NCBI RefSeq assembly: GCF_016918505.1
Contig: NZ_JAFFPZ010000008.1
Span: 1 to 64,000 of the forward strand
Origin: Desulforhopalus vacuolatus
GTDB lineage: Bacteria; Desulfobacterota; Desulfobulbia; Desulfobulbales; Desulfocapsaceae
Direction of reading: 5' to 3'
Length of the DNA stretch: 64,000 nucleotides
How positions within the stretch are numbered: position 1 is the stretch's first letter; the number at the start of each line of letters is the position of its first letter. The notes beneath the pieces were generated by a model that saw nothing but the letters and a program-made list of their open reading frames with translations, was not told the origin of the DNA and did no database searches. The position numbers and the translations under genes were made by a program. Positions 10,282 through 18,327 of this stretch are shown in pieces.

Positions 10282-11460
10282 ATGTATTCAAACAATAAAA
10301 TTACCTTGTTGCATAATGGAAAGGAGTATTTTCCGGCACTCGAGACAGCTTTTGACCGCGCAACTCAGGAAATATACCTGGAGAGTTATATTTTTGAAAA
10401 TGATCACACCGGACGCCGTATTGCCGCAGCTCTCAGACGAGCCGCTCTGCGCGGGGTAAAAGCCTGTCTGCTGATCGATGGCTTTGGCTCGCAGGATCTA
10501 CCAAAAACCATGATTGAGTACCTTGAGGATGGCGGAGTTCTGGTGCTGAAGTTCCGACCCAAAATATCACCGTGGACCCTCAAACGTCAGAGATTGCGGC
10601 GCCTGCATCGGAAACTTGCAGTCATAGACCGAAACCTCGCCTTCGTCGGCGGGATGAATATTATTGATGACCGGACCGGTCTGGATTCACCTCAATATGA
10701 TTATGCTGTACGGGTAGAAGGGCCACTGGTCAAGGTTATCCATGCCTCCGCCCATCGGTTGTGGTCGAGGATTGTCTGGTTACGTCGCCTGGGCCTGGTT
10801 TCACCCCAGGTGAAAGAAAGGCCGTCTGCTGTACCACAAGCAGCGGGAAATATGCGCTGCAGTTTTCTGATCCGTGATAATTTCCATCATCGTCGCGATA
10901 TAGAAAACGCGTACTTGAAGGCAATCGGTCTGGCAAAAAGGGAAATTATTCTGGCCAATGCCTATTTTTTACCGGGCTTGAATTTTCGCCATGCACTGGT
11001 GGCCGCAGCTCGGCGTGGCGTCCGGGTTGTCCTGCTCCTGCAGGGGAAAACGGATCACCGTCTGGTCTATTATGCGTCCCGTGCTCTCTTCGGCACTCTC
11101 CTTGATGCGGGGATTGAGATTTATGAATATCATCAGAGTATCCTGCATGCCAAGGTAGCAGTGATTGATACCTCCTGGGCAACGGTGGGCTCTTCCAATC
11201 TCGATCCTTTCAGTCTCCTGCTTGCTCTTGAAGCAAATGTTGTCGTCGACGATCCGGCTTTTAGTGCAACGCTGAAGGCGAGTCTGAGTGAGGCAATTAC
11301 CATGGGGGCGAGGCGGATATCAGAGGAGACCTGGAGATCACAGCATATTCTTCTGCGTCTGGTGAGCTGGCTCAGCTATGGATTGACACGATTTATGGTC
11401 AGTATAGCGGGATATCTTCCGCAAGGCTGGCCGAAAAAACATATAAATACAAAGAGTTAA
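10282..11460 (+). CDS. Cardiolipin synthase (phospholipase D family, ClsB-like)
   Basis: The protein has 392 aa. Two HKD catalytic motifs are intact: LHRKLAVIDRNLAFVGG near residue 108 and LHAKVAVIDTSWATVGSSN near 290. The family condenses phosphatidylglycerol (or PG plus PE in ClsC types) into cardiolipin at the inner membrane. There is no N-terminal transmembrane pair, which matches the shorter ClsB (YbhO) group rather than ClsA; a weakly hydrophobic C-terminal tail could associate with membrane. The ATG at 10282 has only a weak ribosome site. The gene stands alone between direct repeats and intergenic repeat elements, so it may have been transferred or relocated. Confidence 0.9.
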   Translation: MYSNNKITLLHNGKEYFPALETAFDRATQEIYLESYIFENDHTGRRIAAALRRAALRGVKACLLIDGFGSQDLPKTMIEYLEDGGVLVLKFRPKISPWTLKRQRLRRLHRKLAVIDRNLAFVGGMNIIDDRTGLDSPQYDYAVRVEGPLVKVIHASAHRLWSRIVWLRRLGLVSPQVKERPSAVPQAAGNMRCSFLIRDNFHHRRDIENAYLKAIGLAKREIILANAYFLPGLNFRHALVAAARRGVRVVLLLQGKTDHRLVYYASRALFGTLLDAGIEIYEYHQSILHAKVAVIDTSWATVGSSNLDPFSLLLALEANVVVDDPAFSATLKASLSEAITMGARRISEETWRSQHILLRLVSWLSYGLTRFMVSIAGYLPQGWPKKHINTKS

Positions 11461-11500
11461 TAGAAATTAAAACGGAAAGGACGAGAAAAGAAAAAGCAGA

Positions 11501-11827
11501 TTATACCATTCCTATTAAGTTATACCCCGTTTTGTCTCCTGTTTATCTATTCATGGTTACAAACGACAAAAGGAACCACGAATAAACACGAATTATTACT
11601 GAAAAAAGCATAAGAGAATGCCCTTGTAAACCACGGAAGACACGGAATATGAGAGCGTAAAACGCTCAACCCCGACTTTCGGATGACGACCAGAGTTGAT
11701 TAATACTCCTGGTACACTGTACGGTTTAACTTCGGATACACACGAATTATTACTCATTCGTAATCACAAAAAAAGATGTCCACGCAGTCGCGCTCTCTGG
11801 TCAATACAAAGTGTAAATGGTATTATA
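11501..11827 (+). repeat. Dispersed inverted-repeat element, copy B (with internal insert)
   Basis: It starts TTATACCATTCC and ends AATGGTATTATA, so the ends are inverted repeats. Both flanks match the 181-bp element at 61661-61841 in reverse orientation (shared segments include TTACAAACGACAAAAGG, CACGAATTATTACTCATTCG and CTCTGGTCAATACAAA). Bases about 11601-11733 are extra and are followed by a second copy of CACGAATTATTACT, so this copy was enlarged by insertion or partial duplication. It has no coding capacity. Confidence 0.8.
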
Positions 11828-11855
11828 GATAAAAGGTGGAAGACAGGCAGGTTTG
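11822..11855 (+). repeat. 34-bp direct repeat, right copy
   Basis: Partner of 10166-10199 (32/34 identical). Its first bases are shared with the terminal ATTATA of the inverted-repeat element, so the element end lies exactly at the repeat junction. Confidence 0.8.
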
Positions 11856-11927
11856 TCTGAAGGCTGTTTTTTATTTGACAGTTCACAAAATTTATTTAAC
11901 CCTTTGCAGTAATTCGGAGAAGGAAAA

Positions 11928-12074
11928 GTGAAAACCACTGTCATGAAATTGCTGCTCTCAGCTGATGTCTTATTTGCTTCAGGTGCTGTTTCGATCAGGT
12001 CTGCAGACCCTCAACAGGGAGTTCCGCATCGACAATGTTGGACTATTCAGACCCTGGGGCGTCGTCATGCTTGA
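11928..12074 (+). CDS. Possible short secreted peptide
   Basis: GTG 11928 follows GGAGAAGG. The 48-codon frame begins MKTTVMKLLLSADVLFAS, which resembles a signal peptide, and ends inside the start of the HD-GYP gene (overlap of 8 bases). No family is recognisable. It may be a leader peptide, or the surviving start of a deleted exported-protein gene. Confidence 0.25.
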   Translation: MKTTVMKLLLSADVLFASGAVSIRSADPQQGVPHRQCWTIQTLGRRHA

Positions 12075-13494
12075 AAAAAAAGTAAAAGGATTGACCAGGC
12101 TGATCAGCAAAACTTCCTGCCGCATAGCCCTGCCAACCCTTTGCACTCTTCTCCTTTTTGTCATCGCTATTTTTTTCGTTCTCCTGCCGCAGCTTGAGGA
12201 GGGCTTCATCGCTAGAAAGCAGGAAATGATCCGGGAACTGGCGGAAACGACCTGGAGCTTGATTGAAAACTATCATGACCGAGAATTATCTGGTGAATTA
12301 TCCAGAGCCGAAGCTCAGAAGCGGGCGATCCTGCGACTCCGTACTCTTCGCTGGGGGCCAGAGCAAAAAGACTACTTCTGGATCAGTGACATGGAACCAC
12401 GGCTGGTCATGCAGCCCTACCGCCGCGATTTGGAGGGCAAGGACGTTTCCGGCTTCCAGGATGTAAAACTCAAATACCTTTTAAATAAATCTCTCAAGAT
12501 GGTGCAGCAACAGGGAGCGGGATATGTTGACTACCGGTGGCAGTGGAAGGATGACCCCACAAGAATAGTTTCGAAGAGGGCGTACGTCAAAGGCTTTGAA
12601 CCATGGGGATGGTTTATCGCTACCGGCATGTATCTCGATGATGTCCGTGCCGAGATCGCCGAAATTCGGAAAAAACTCACCACCATTTCCCTGGGTATTT
12701 TACTGATCGTCATGTTGCTGGATGTTTACTCTATTCGTCAGGCCCTTGCAGCGGAGCGGGAGAGACTAAAGATCTTTCTGGAGCGGGAGAAACTGATGAA
12801 GTCTCTGGAGGAGAGCCTGGAAAAACTGAAGAAAAGTCGGGATGACCTGCATGCAAGCCTGGAGGAAACCGTAACTTCGCTGGCATCCACCGCCGAAAAA
12901 CGGGACCCTTATACCGCCGGTCATCAGGTACGGGTTGACATCCTGGCGTCTGCAATTGGCAGGGAGTTGGGACTCGAGGAGCAGCAGCTTGAGGGGCTGC
13001 ACATTGCGGCCCTGCTGCACGATATCGGCAAGATTACCCTGCCTTCTGACTATCTGTGTAAACCAAGCAAACTCACCAGAGAGGAGACGGCTGTCATCAG
13101 ATGTCACCCCCAGGCAGGTTATGAGATATTAAAAGGAATTCACTTCCCGTGGCCGGTGGCGGAAATTGTTTACCAGCACCATGAACACTTGGATGGCTCG
13201 GGCTATCCTCGGGGGCTCACCGAGCGGGACATCCTCCTGGAAGCAAAGATTATTACTGTAGCCGATGTGGTGGAAGCCATGTCATCGCATCGTCCTTATC
13301 GCGCATCGCTGGGCATAGAAAGTGCCCTTGACGCAATCCGTGCAGGCAGGGGAACCATCTATCACGCTCCAAGCGTCGATGCCTGCCTGTACCTGGTCAA
13401 TGAGAAAAAAATAGATATTCGTTCTAAAGACTTGAGTGTTTCCCCTGAGGATCAAGAATACGAGGCATCAGAGTCCTGGTGTCGGATGGCATGA
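12067..13494 (+). CDS. Membrane Cache-domain HD-GYP phosphodiesterase
   Basis: The protein has 475 aa from ATG 12067. A transmembrane helix (about 18-42) is followed by an extracytoplasmic single Cache domain (DYFWISDMEPRLVM, GYVDYRWQW, PWGWFIATGMYLDDV), a second helix near residue 205 and a cytoplasmic coiled coil. The C-terminal HD-GYP domain has LLHDIGK near 316 and HHEHLDGSGYP near 373. HD-GYP enzymes hydrolyse cyclic di-GMP, so this should be a ligand-sensing regulator that lowers cyclic di-GMP. An upstream in-frame extension to 11965 looks unlike protein and lacks a ribosome site. All metal-binding motifs are present. Confidence 0.92.
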   Translation: MLEKKVKGLTRLISKTSCRIALPTLCTLLLFVIAIFFVLLPQLEEGFIARKQEMIRELAETTWSLIENYHDRELSGELSRAEAQKRAILRLRTLRWGPEQKDYFWISDMEPRLVMQPYRRDLEGKDVSGFQDVKLKYLLNKSLKMVQQQGAGYVDYRWQWKDDPTRIVSKRAYVKGFEPWGWFIATGMYLDDVRAEIAEIRKKLTTISLGILLIVMLLDVYSIRQALAAERERLKIFLEREKLMKSLEESLEKLKKSRDDLHASLEETVTSLASTAEKRDPYTAGHQVRVDILASAIGRELGLEEQQLEGLHIAALLHDIGKITLPSDYLCKPSKLTREETAVIRCHPQAGYEILKGIHFPWPVAEIVYQHHEHLDGSGYPRGLTERDILLEAKIITVADVVEAMSSHRPYRASLGIESALDAIRAGRGTIYHAPSVDACLYLVNEKKIDIRSKDLSVSPEDQEYEASESWCRMA

Positions 13495-13676
13495 ATCTAC
13501 ACAGCCGTGTTGACGGCAATTCTCTATATTTACGTTACCAATAATTGCTATTCTCCAGAGAGAGTGTGTTTTTAAAATTATCGAGCAGGACTTTTTCCCC
13601 TGTATTATCACTGGTATTGACTATCTCGGCTCATGCCGCTGGCGTAGAGGGTTCTCACGAAAGAGGTATTAAAGAT

Positions 13677-14801
13677 ATGAGCACTGATGGTCTGTTATTA
13701 ATAATTTATGTACTGCTGGCATTGGTCTTTTCATTTCTCTGTTCTGTAGCAGAATCAGTACTTTTAAGTATTACGCCTTCATTTATCGAAGTGCAGAAAG
13801 AAAAGCGGCCAAAGCATGCGACTCTTTTGAAACGACTGAGACAAGACAATGTGGACCGATCACTTGCTGCTATTTTGACACTAAACACTATTGCGCATAC
13901 GGTTGGCGCAATCGGTGCCGGGGCCAAAGCGACAGTCGTATTTGGAAACGCATGGTTTGGCCTCTTTTCGGCTGTCATGACGCTTTTAATACTTTTTCTT
14001 TCCGAAATTGTTCCTAAAACCTTAGGAGCCGTCTACTGGACAATACTTGCAGGTCCGATTTCGTATTTTCTAAATATTCTGATTGTGCTCCTTTATCCAA
14101 TTGTGTGGATTTCTGAGAGACTCACAAAAATTATTTCACATGGAAAAGATATTCACATTTTCAGTAGAGACGAATTCATCGCCATGGCTCAGGTAGGAGT
14201 AGAGACGGGGCATATTCGCGATCAGGAATCGATGCTTATCCGAAATATATTTCGATTCGAGTCACTCAAAGTAGACGATATCATGACACCACGTACTGTT
14301 ATCTCCGCATTACCCGAGGACATGAAGATTATCGATTCGTTGAAACACGTTACCCAAACCCCTTTTTCACGTCTGCCGATCTATACGACGAGTATTGACG
14401 ATATAACTGGTTTTGTTCTTAAAGAGGATGTTCTGATTAACGCAACTCAGGAGCGATGCTATCAAAAACTCAATTCATTGAAACGTAAAATACTTACTGT
14501 CCCGGATTCGGTATCGTTGACAGTATTGTTGGAGCAGTTTCTTAAGGATCGTCAACACATCGCTATAGTTGTCAATGAGCATGGAGGGACAGATGGGCTG
14601 GTGACACTGGAGGATTTAATCGAGACGATTATGGGGATGGAAATTATGGATGAAACAGACGATGTTGAAGATATGCGTGCTCTGGCACGGAAACAATGGG
14701 ATAAACGTGCCAGGGTAATGGGACTTGATGCTGATATCTTTGACCAAATAAAGACCGAACAAATCAATTCAGACGACGCAAAAAACCGCGCGGCTGATTA
14801 G
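13677..14801 (+). CDS. CNNM/CorC-type transporter (DUF21 plus CBS pair)
   Basis: The protein has 374 aa from ATG 13677 (AGAGG about ten bases upstream). An N-terminal DUF21/CNNM membrane domain has three to four helices (LLLIIYVLLALVFSFL; LILFLSEIVPKTLGA carries the conserved EIxPKTLGA motif). A pair of CBS domains follows, with MTPRT near residue 202 and GGTDGLVTLEDLIE near 305. Relatives export Mg2+/Co2+ and the CBS pair senses ATP-Mg. The usual C-terminal CorC_HlyC domain is missing. An in-frame extension from TTG 13545 would add a signal-peptide-like stretch (SLVLTISAHA); I prefer the ATG, but the longer form cannot be excluded. Confidence 0.88.
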   Translation: MSTDGLLLIIYVLLALVFSFLCSVAESVLLSITPSFIEVQKEKRPKHATLLKRLRQDNVDRSLAAILTLNTIAHTVGAIGAGAKATVVFGNAWFGLFSAVMTLLILFLSEIVPKTLGAVYWTILAGPISYFLNILIVLLYPIVWISERLTKIISHGKDIHIFSRDEFIAMAQVGVETGHIRDQESMLIRNIFRFESLKVDDIMTPRTVISALPEDMKIIDSLKHVTQTPFSRLPIYTTSIDDITGFVLKEDVLINATQERCYQKLNSLKRKILTVPDSVSLTVLLEQFLKDRQHIAIVVNEHGGTDGLVTLEDLIETIMGMEIMDETDDVEDMRALARKQWDKRARVMGLDADIFDQIKTEQINSDDAKNRAAD

Positions 14802-14813
14802 CAGGTGAATATT

Positions 14814-14890
14814 AAAAAAAAGGAGAAAGAAAAAGGGAGACGGGAGGCAGGAAAAAGCAAAATTCGTGTCCATTCGTGGTTACAAACGAA
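14814..14890 (+). repeat. Purine tract plus fragment of the dispersed repeat (copy D)
   Basis: A purine-only run (AGGAGAAAGAAAAAGGGAGA and on) with GGGAGACGGGAGGCAGG and GAAAAAGCAAAA is followed by AATTCGTGTCCATTCGTGG and TTACAAACGAA, pieces of the element seen complete at 61661-61841. The purine tract recurs in inverse orientation at 29816-29878. No gene lies here. Confidence 0.6.
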
Positions 14891-14900
14891 GGCAGGCAGT

Positions 14901-15782
14901 TCAGATGCCCTGTAAAAAATCCGCAAACAGGGCGTAATGGTTCGGCAGGGTGCGGCGGGCGGGAAGAACAATGTAGAAATCACGTTTCATGGATACGCCG
15001 GGAATTTTTACCTGGCGCATTACTCCCGACTGCAGCTCCTGCTCAACGGCGTGGCTGGAGATAATAGTGACACCGAGTCCAACGCGTACCGCTTCTTTGG
15101 CGGCGGCACTGGAACCGAGGGTGGCAGCGATATTAAGACGGGCCGGGTTAATACCAGTTTCCTGGAGCTTGCTCTCAAAACTTTTACGGGTACCGGAACC
15201 TGATTCGCGTTGAACAAAGGGAGTCGCATACAGCTGCTCCGGAGTGATTTTATCCGGCAGTGTACTGTCTGCAGAAGTGACGAGAAGTAATTCGTCTGTC
15301 TCCAGAAAAGAGTACTTCACACGCGAGCTGGTGGTCTGTGCTCCGACAATTCCCAGAATGAGTTCATTGTCCGCCACCTCTTTCACCACCTCCGCAGAAT
15401 CTGAAACACGGATCTCAAAAGATATCTGGGGATATTTCTTTTTGAACTCTGCGGCTCGTGCAGGAAGCAGCCAGGTTCCGGGAATACTGCTCGCCCCGAT
15501 GATCAATTCTCCGGCAACGGTTTCTGCGGAGCGGCTGACCCTCTCCTGCAGCATTTCTATATCTGAGAGAATCTTTTTTGCTCCCTCGTAGAGAATTTCA
15601 GCTTCCGCCGTAGGAATGATGGTGCGGCCGAGGCGGTCAAACAGCTGTACCCCAAGCTGGTTCTCAAGATTCTGAATATGCTCGCTCACCGTTGGCTGGC
15701 TGGTAAAGAGTGACTCCGCAGCTTTGGTAAAGCTGCGGTGACGGAAAACGGCAAGAAAAACTTTGAGATGACGGGTTTCCAT
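14901..15782 (-). CDS. LysR-family transcriptional regulator
   Basis: The protein has 293 aa. The N-terminal winged helix-turn-helix is typical (FTKAAESLFTSQPTVSEHI, residues 19-37), followed by the linker helix and a two-lobed effector domain (GELIIGASSIPGTWLLP from about 91). It ends the minus-strand operon TPR-metX-metW-cysE-cysK, 5 bases after cysK, so it probably senses a cysteine-pathway intermediate, as CysB or CysR proteins do with O-acetylserine. That ligand is inferred from context only. Length and domains are normal. Confidence 0.9.
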   Translation of the reverse strand: METRHLKVFLAVFRHRSFTKAAESLFTSQPTVSEHIQNLENQLGVQLFDRLGRTIIPTAEAEILYEGAKKILSDIEMLQERVSRSAETVAGELIIGASSIPGTWLLPARAAEFKKKYPQISFEIRVSDSAEVVKEVADNELILGIVGAQTTSSRVKYSFLETDELLLVTSADSTLPDKITPEQLYATPFVQRESGSGTRKSFESKLQETGINPARLNIAATLGSSAAAKEAVRVGLGVTIISSHAVEQELQSGVMRQVKIPGVSMKRDFYIVLPARRTLPNHYALFADFLQGI

Positions 15783-15787
15783 GGATA

Positions 15788-16696
15788 TCAGGAGAAAAGC
15801 GGAGTGCTCAGGTAGCGTTCTCCGGTATCGGGGAGGATAGTGACAACGTGTTTTCCCCTGTTCTCCGGCCGGGCAGCCACCAGTGCCGCCGCAGCAGCTG
15901 CTGCTCCGCTTGAGATACCACAGAGGATACTCTCCTCAGTGGCGAGTCGTTTCGCCATGGCAACAGCCTCTTCAGTGGTAACGGTGATGATCTCGTCGAT
16001 CAGATCTACATTGAGCAGTTCGGGAATGAAACCTGCGCCAATTCCCTGAATTCCGTGGGGGCCGGGTTTTTTACCGGAGAGAACGGCTGACTCAGCCGGT
16101 TCCACGGCAATAATTTTAATATCAGGATTCAGCTCTTTGAGCCTTTCACCAGCACCAGTAAGAGTCCCGCCGGTGCCAACTGCAACCACCAGAAAATCAA
16201 CCTTTCCATCACTGTCGCGCCAGATCTCTTCAGCGGTTGTCTGGCGGTGTGCCTCGGCATTGGCCGGATTGGCGAACTGGTTCAAAATGATGCTGCCGGG
16301 AATCTCTTTCTGCAGTGCCTCTGCCTTGTTGATAGCACCTGTCATTCCATCGGCGGCAGTGGTGAGAACAAGCTCTGCGCCGAGGTGCGTGAGCAGTTTG
16401 CGCCGCTCAAGGGACATTGATTCCGGCATGGTGAGGATGAGTTTGTACTGCAGCTGACTGCAGACCAGGGCGAGACCGATTCCGGTATTTCCGCTGGTCG
16501 GTTCAATGATGGTTCCGCAGGGGGCGAGGCGTCCCTCTTCAACGGCTGCCCTGACCATGAAAAAAGCCGGGCGGTCTTTTATACTGCCGCCCGGATTCCG
16601 TGACTCCTGTTTGGCCAGAACCTCAGCGCCACCGGGAGCGATGGAGGAGAGGTGAAGGAGCGGGGTTGAGCCGATGGTATCAAGAATAGTTTTCAT
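15788..16696 (-). CDS. cysK: Cysteine synthase (O-acetylserine sulfhydrylase)
   Basis: The protein has 302 aa, a fold type II PLP enzyme making cysteine from O-acetylserine and sulfide. The PLP lysine is K40 in GGSIKDRPA. The substrate loop TSGNTG is near residue 67, the phosphate-binding GTGGT near 175 and the C-terminal serine motif CGISSGAAAA near 257. The next gene upstream is cysE, two bases away, giving the two-step serine-to-cysteine route in one transcript. Length is typical for CysK/CysM; the exact subtype cannot be fixed by eye. Confidence 0.95.
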   Translation of the reverse strand: MKTILDTIGSTPLLHLSSIAPGGAEVLAKQESRNPGGSIKDRPAFFMVRAAVEEGRLAPCGTIIEPTSGNTGIGLALVCSQLQYKLILTMPESMSLERRKLLTHLGAELVLTTAADGMTGAINKAEALQKEIPGSIILNQFANPANAEAHRQTTAEEIWRDSDGKVDFLVVAVGTGGTLTGAGERLKELNPDIKIIAVEPAESAVLSGKKPGPHGIQGIGAGFIPELLNVDLIDEIITVTTEEAVAMAKRLATEESILCGISSGAAAAAAALVAARPENRGKHVVTILPDTGERYLSTPLFS

Positions 16697-16698
16697 CG

Positions 16699-17679
16699 TT
16701 ATGGCCTTTTTTTACTGGAATAAATGAGTTCCGGTTTGCGCACCAGTACCCGGGTTCCGGGGTCGACACTTTCAGTGAGCCAGTTGTTTCCGCCAATGGT
16801 TGCACCCTCACCGATAACAGTTTCACCGCCGAGGATGGTCGTATTGGAGTAGATGATGACATTGTCCTCAATAGTCGGGTGACGTTTTGTGTTCTTCATT
16901 TTAGCGCCTGCATCCGGTCCGAGAGAGAGAGCTCCCAGGGTTACACCCTGGTAGAGACGAACGTTGTTGCCGATAACACAGGTTTCACCAATAACGACGC
17001 CGGTTCCGTGATCTATAAAAAAACCTTCGCCGATGGTTGCGCCAGGGTGAATATCGATTCCGGTGAGGCTGTGGGCGTGTTCTGTCATGATACGCGGAAT
17101 GGTGGGAACTTCAATCTCATGGAGCACATGGGCGATACGGTAAATCGAGGTTGCCAGCAGGCCGGGATAGCAGAAGATGACCTCGTCAGGACTTTTCGTT
17201 GCCGGATCTCCCTTGAGGGTTGCACGGATGTCAGAGGCGAGGATTTCTGCGATTTCCGGCAGAGTGTCAATAAACTTCAATGCCAGCTCATGGCTCAAAA
17301 TATCGCTGTTCTTACAGGTACGGTTATGCCGTGAGCAGTCGTGACGGATGGTGACATGAATCTGCTCTACTACTTCGTCGTAGAGTTCATTTGTCTCCGA
17401 GCCGATATGAAACTCAAGATTGGTGGGGTGGAGCCGTTTCTGGGTGAAAAAACCGGGGAAGAGTATCTTGCGGGTCCTTTCTATAATTTCAATAATCTTT
17501 TGCTTACTTGGAATAGGTGTTGAACTGATGTGTTCATAGCAGCTCTTACTGCTCCACGATTCAAGCAGACGTTTCACCACGCCCGGCACCTGATTATGCA
17601 GATGATCGGTGGGGCAGTCTTTGGGCTTGCCGTAATTTTCCTTGAACACCGGCAGGTTGTTGTCGTGTTTTATAGCCAT
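16699..17679 (-). CDS. cysE: Serine O-acetyltransferase
   Basis: The protein has 326 aa. It acetylates serine from acetyl-CoA, the committed step to cysteine. The C-terminal left-handed beta-helix is clear (DIHPGATIGEGFFIDHGTG, VIGETCVIGNNVRLYQGVTL), with the catalytic His-Asp pair in IDHGTG. The N-terminal helical region is longer than in E. coli CysE (273 aa), as in EpsC-type proteins of anaerobes. It lies 2 bases before cysK and 18 bases after metW in the same operon. In other bacteria CysE and CysK form the cysteine synthase complex; the short C-terminal tail ends ELIYSSKKRP, not in the usual Ile, so complex formation is uncertain. Confidence 0.95.
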   Translation of the reverse strand: MAIKHDNNLPVFKENYGKPKDCPTDHLHNQVPGVVKRLLESWSSKSCYEHISSTPIPSKQKIIEIIERTRKILFPGFFTQKRLHPTNLEFHIGSETNELYDEVVEQIHVTIRHDCSRHNRTCKNSDILSHELALKFIDTLPEIAEILASDIRATLKGDPATKSPDEVIFCYPGLLATSIYRIAHVLHEIEVPTIPRIMTEHAHSLTGIDIHPGATIGEGFFIDHGTGVVIGETCVIGNNVRLYQGVTLGALSLGPDAGAKMKNTKRHPTIEDNVIIYSNTTILGGETVIGEGATIGGNNWLTESVDPGTRVLVRKPELIYSSKKRP

Positions 17680-17697
17680 CTACTTCTCCCTTCCGGC

Positions 17698-18327
17698 TCA
17701 GGCCGGTTTTTCAATAACATATATACCGTAGGTCGCCCGCAGCGTTTTCAGCCAGTGAATAATTTCTCCGCAGGTGGCAGCAGGGTCCGTTTTAATTGAG
17801 ATCTCTTCCACAATATTGTAGCCGACATCGCGGGTAAACCTGCGGAAATCGGCAATTGTGATAACCCGGATGTTGGGCGTGTCGTACCAGTGGTAGGGCA
17901 GCTCCTCACTCACCGGGGCTTCTCCCTTGAACAGGAGATGGAGACGGTTTCCGTAGTGACTGAAATTTGGGAAACTTACCACTACCCGGCGGCCAATACG
18001 GGAGAGTGAGTGCAACAACTGGGCGGGTTCATAAACCTGCTGCAGCGTCTGGCTGAGAATAACGTAATCAAAACTGTTATCCGGGTAGTCATTTACCTCA
18101 CGATTAAGATCGCCCTGGAGTACAGAAAGGCCGCGGCTGATGCAGTGCGCAGCCTTCTTCTTGCTCATCTCGATCCCTGTGCCACGCACGCCCTTGTGTT
18201 CACTGAGCCAGGCAAGGAGATCACCATCACCGCAGCCGAGATCGAGAACGGAACTTCCCACGGGTATCTTCTCGGCAATGGTGCGCAGGTCAAAACGAAT
18301 TCTGTCAGTAAATTCCTCGTTGGTCAT
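17698..18327 (-). CDS. metW: Methionine biosynthesis protein MetW
   Basis: The protein has 209 aa with a class I methyltransferase fold: motif I VLDLGCGDGDLLAWL near residue 27, YVILSQTLQQVY near 88 and the family segment VSFPNFSHYGNRL near 117. MetW accompanies MetX in many proteobacteria and is needed for full homoserine O-acetyltransferase activity. The ATG overlaps the metX stop by 4 bases, so the pair is translationally coupled. The sequence matches MetW over its full length. Confidence 0.95.
   Translation of the reverse strand: MTNEEFTDRIRFDLRTIAEKIPVGSSVLDLGCGDGDLLAWLSEHKGVRGTGIEMSKKKAAHCISRGLSVLQGDLNREVNDYPDNSFDYVILSQTLQQVYEPAQLLHSLSRIGRRVVVSFPNFSHYGNRLHLLFKGEAPVSEELPYHWYDTPNIRVITIADFRRFTRDVGYNIVEEISIKTDPAATCGEIIHWLKTLRATYGIYVIEKPA

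Noticed and set aside
10077-10298. 73-codon frame before cls
   Set aside because: No ribosome site, no recognisable feature, and it spans the 34-bp direct repeat; probably chance.
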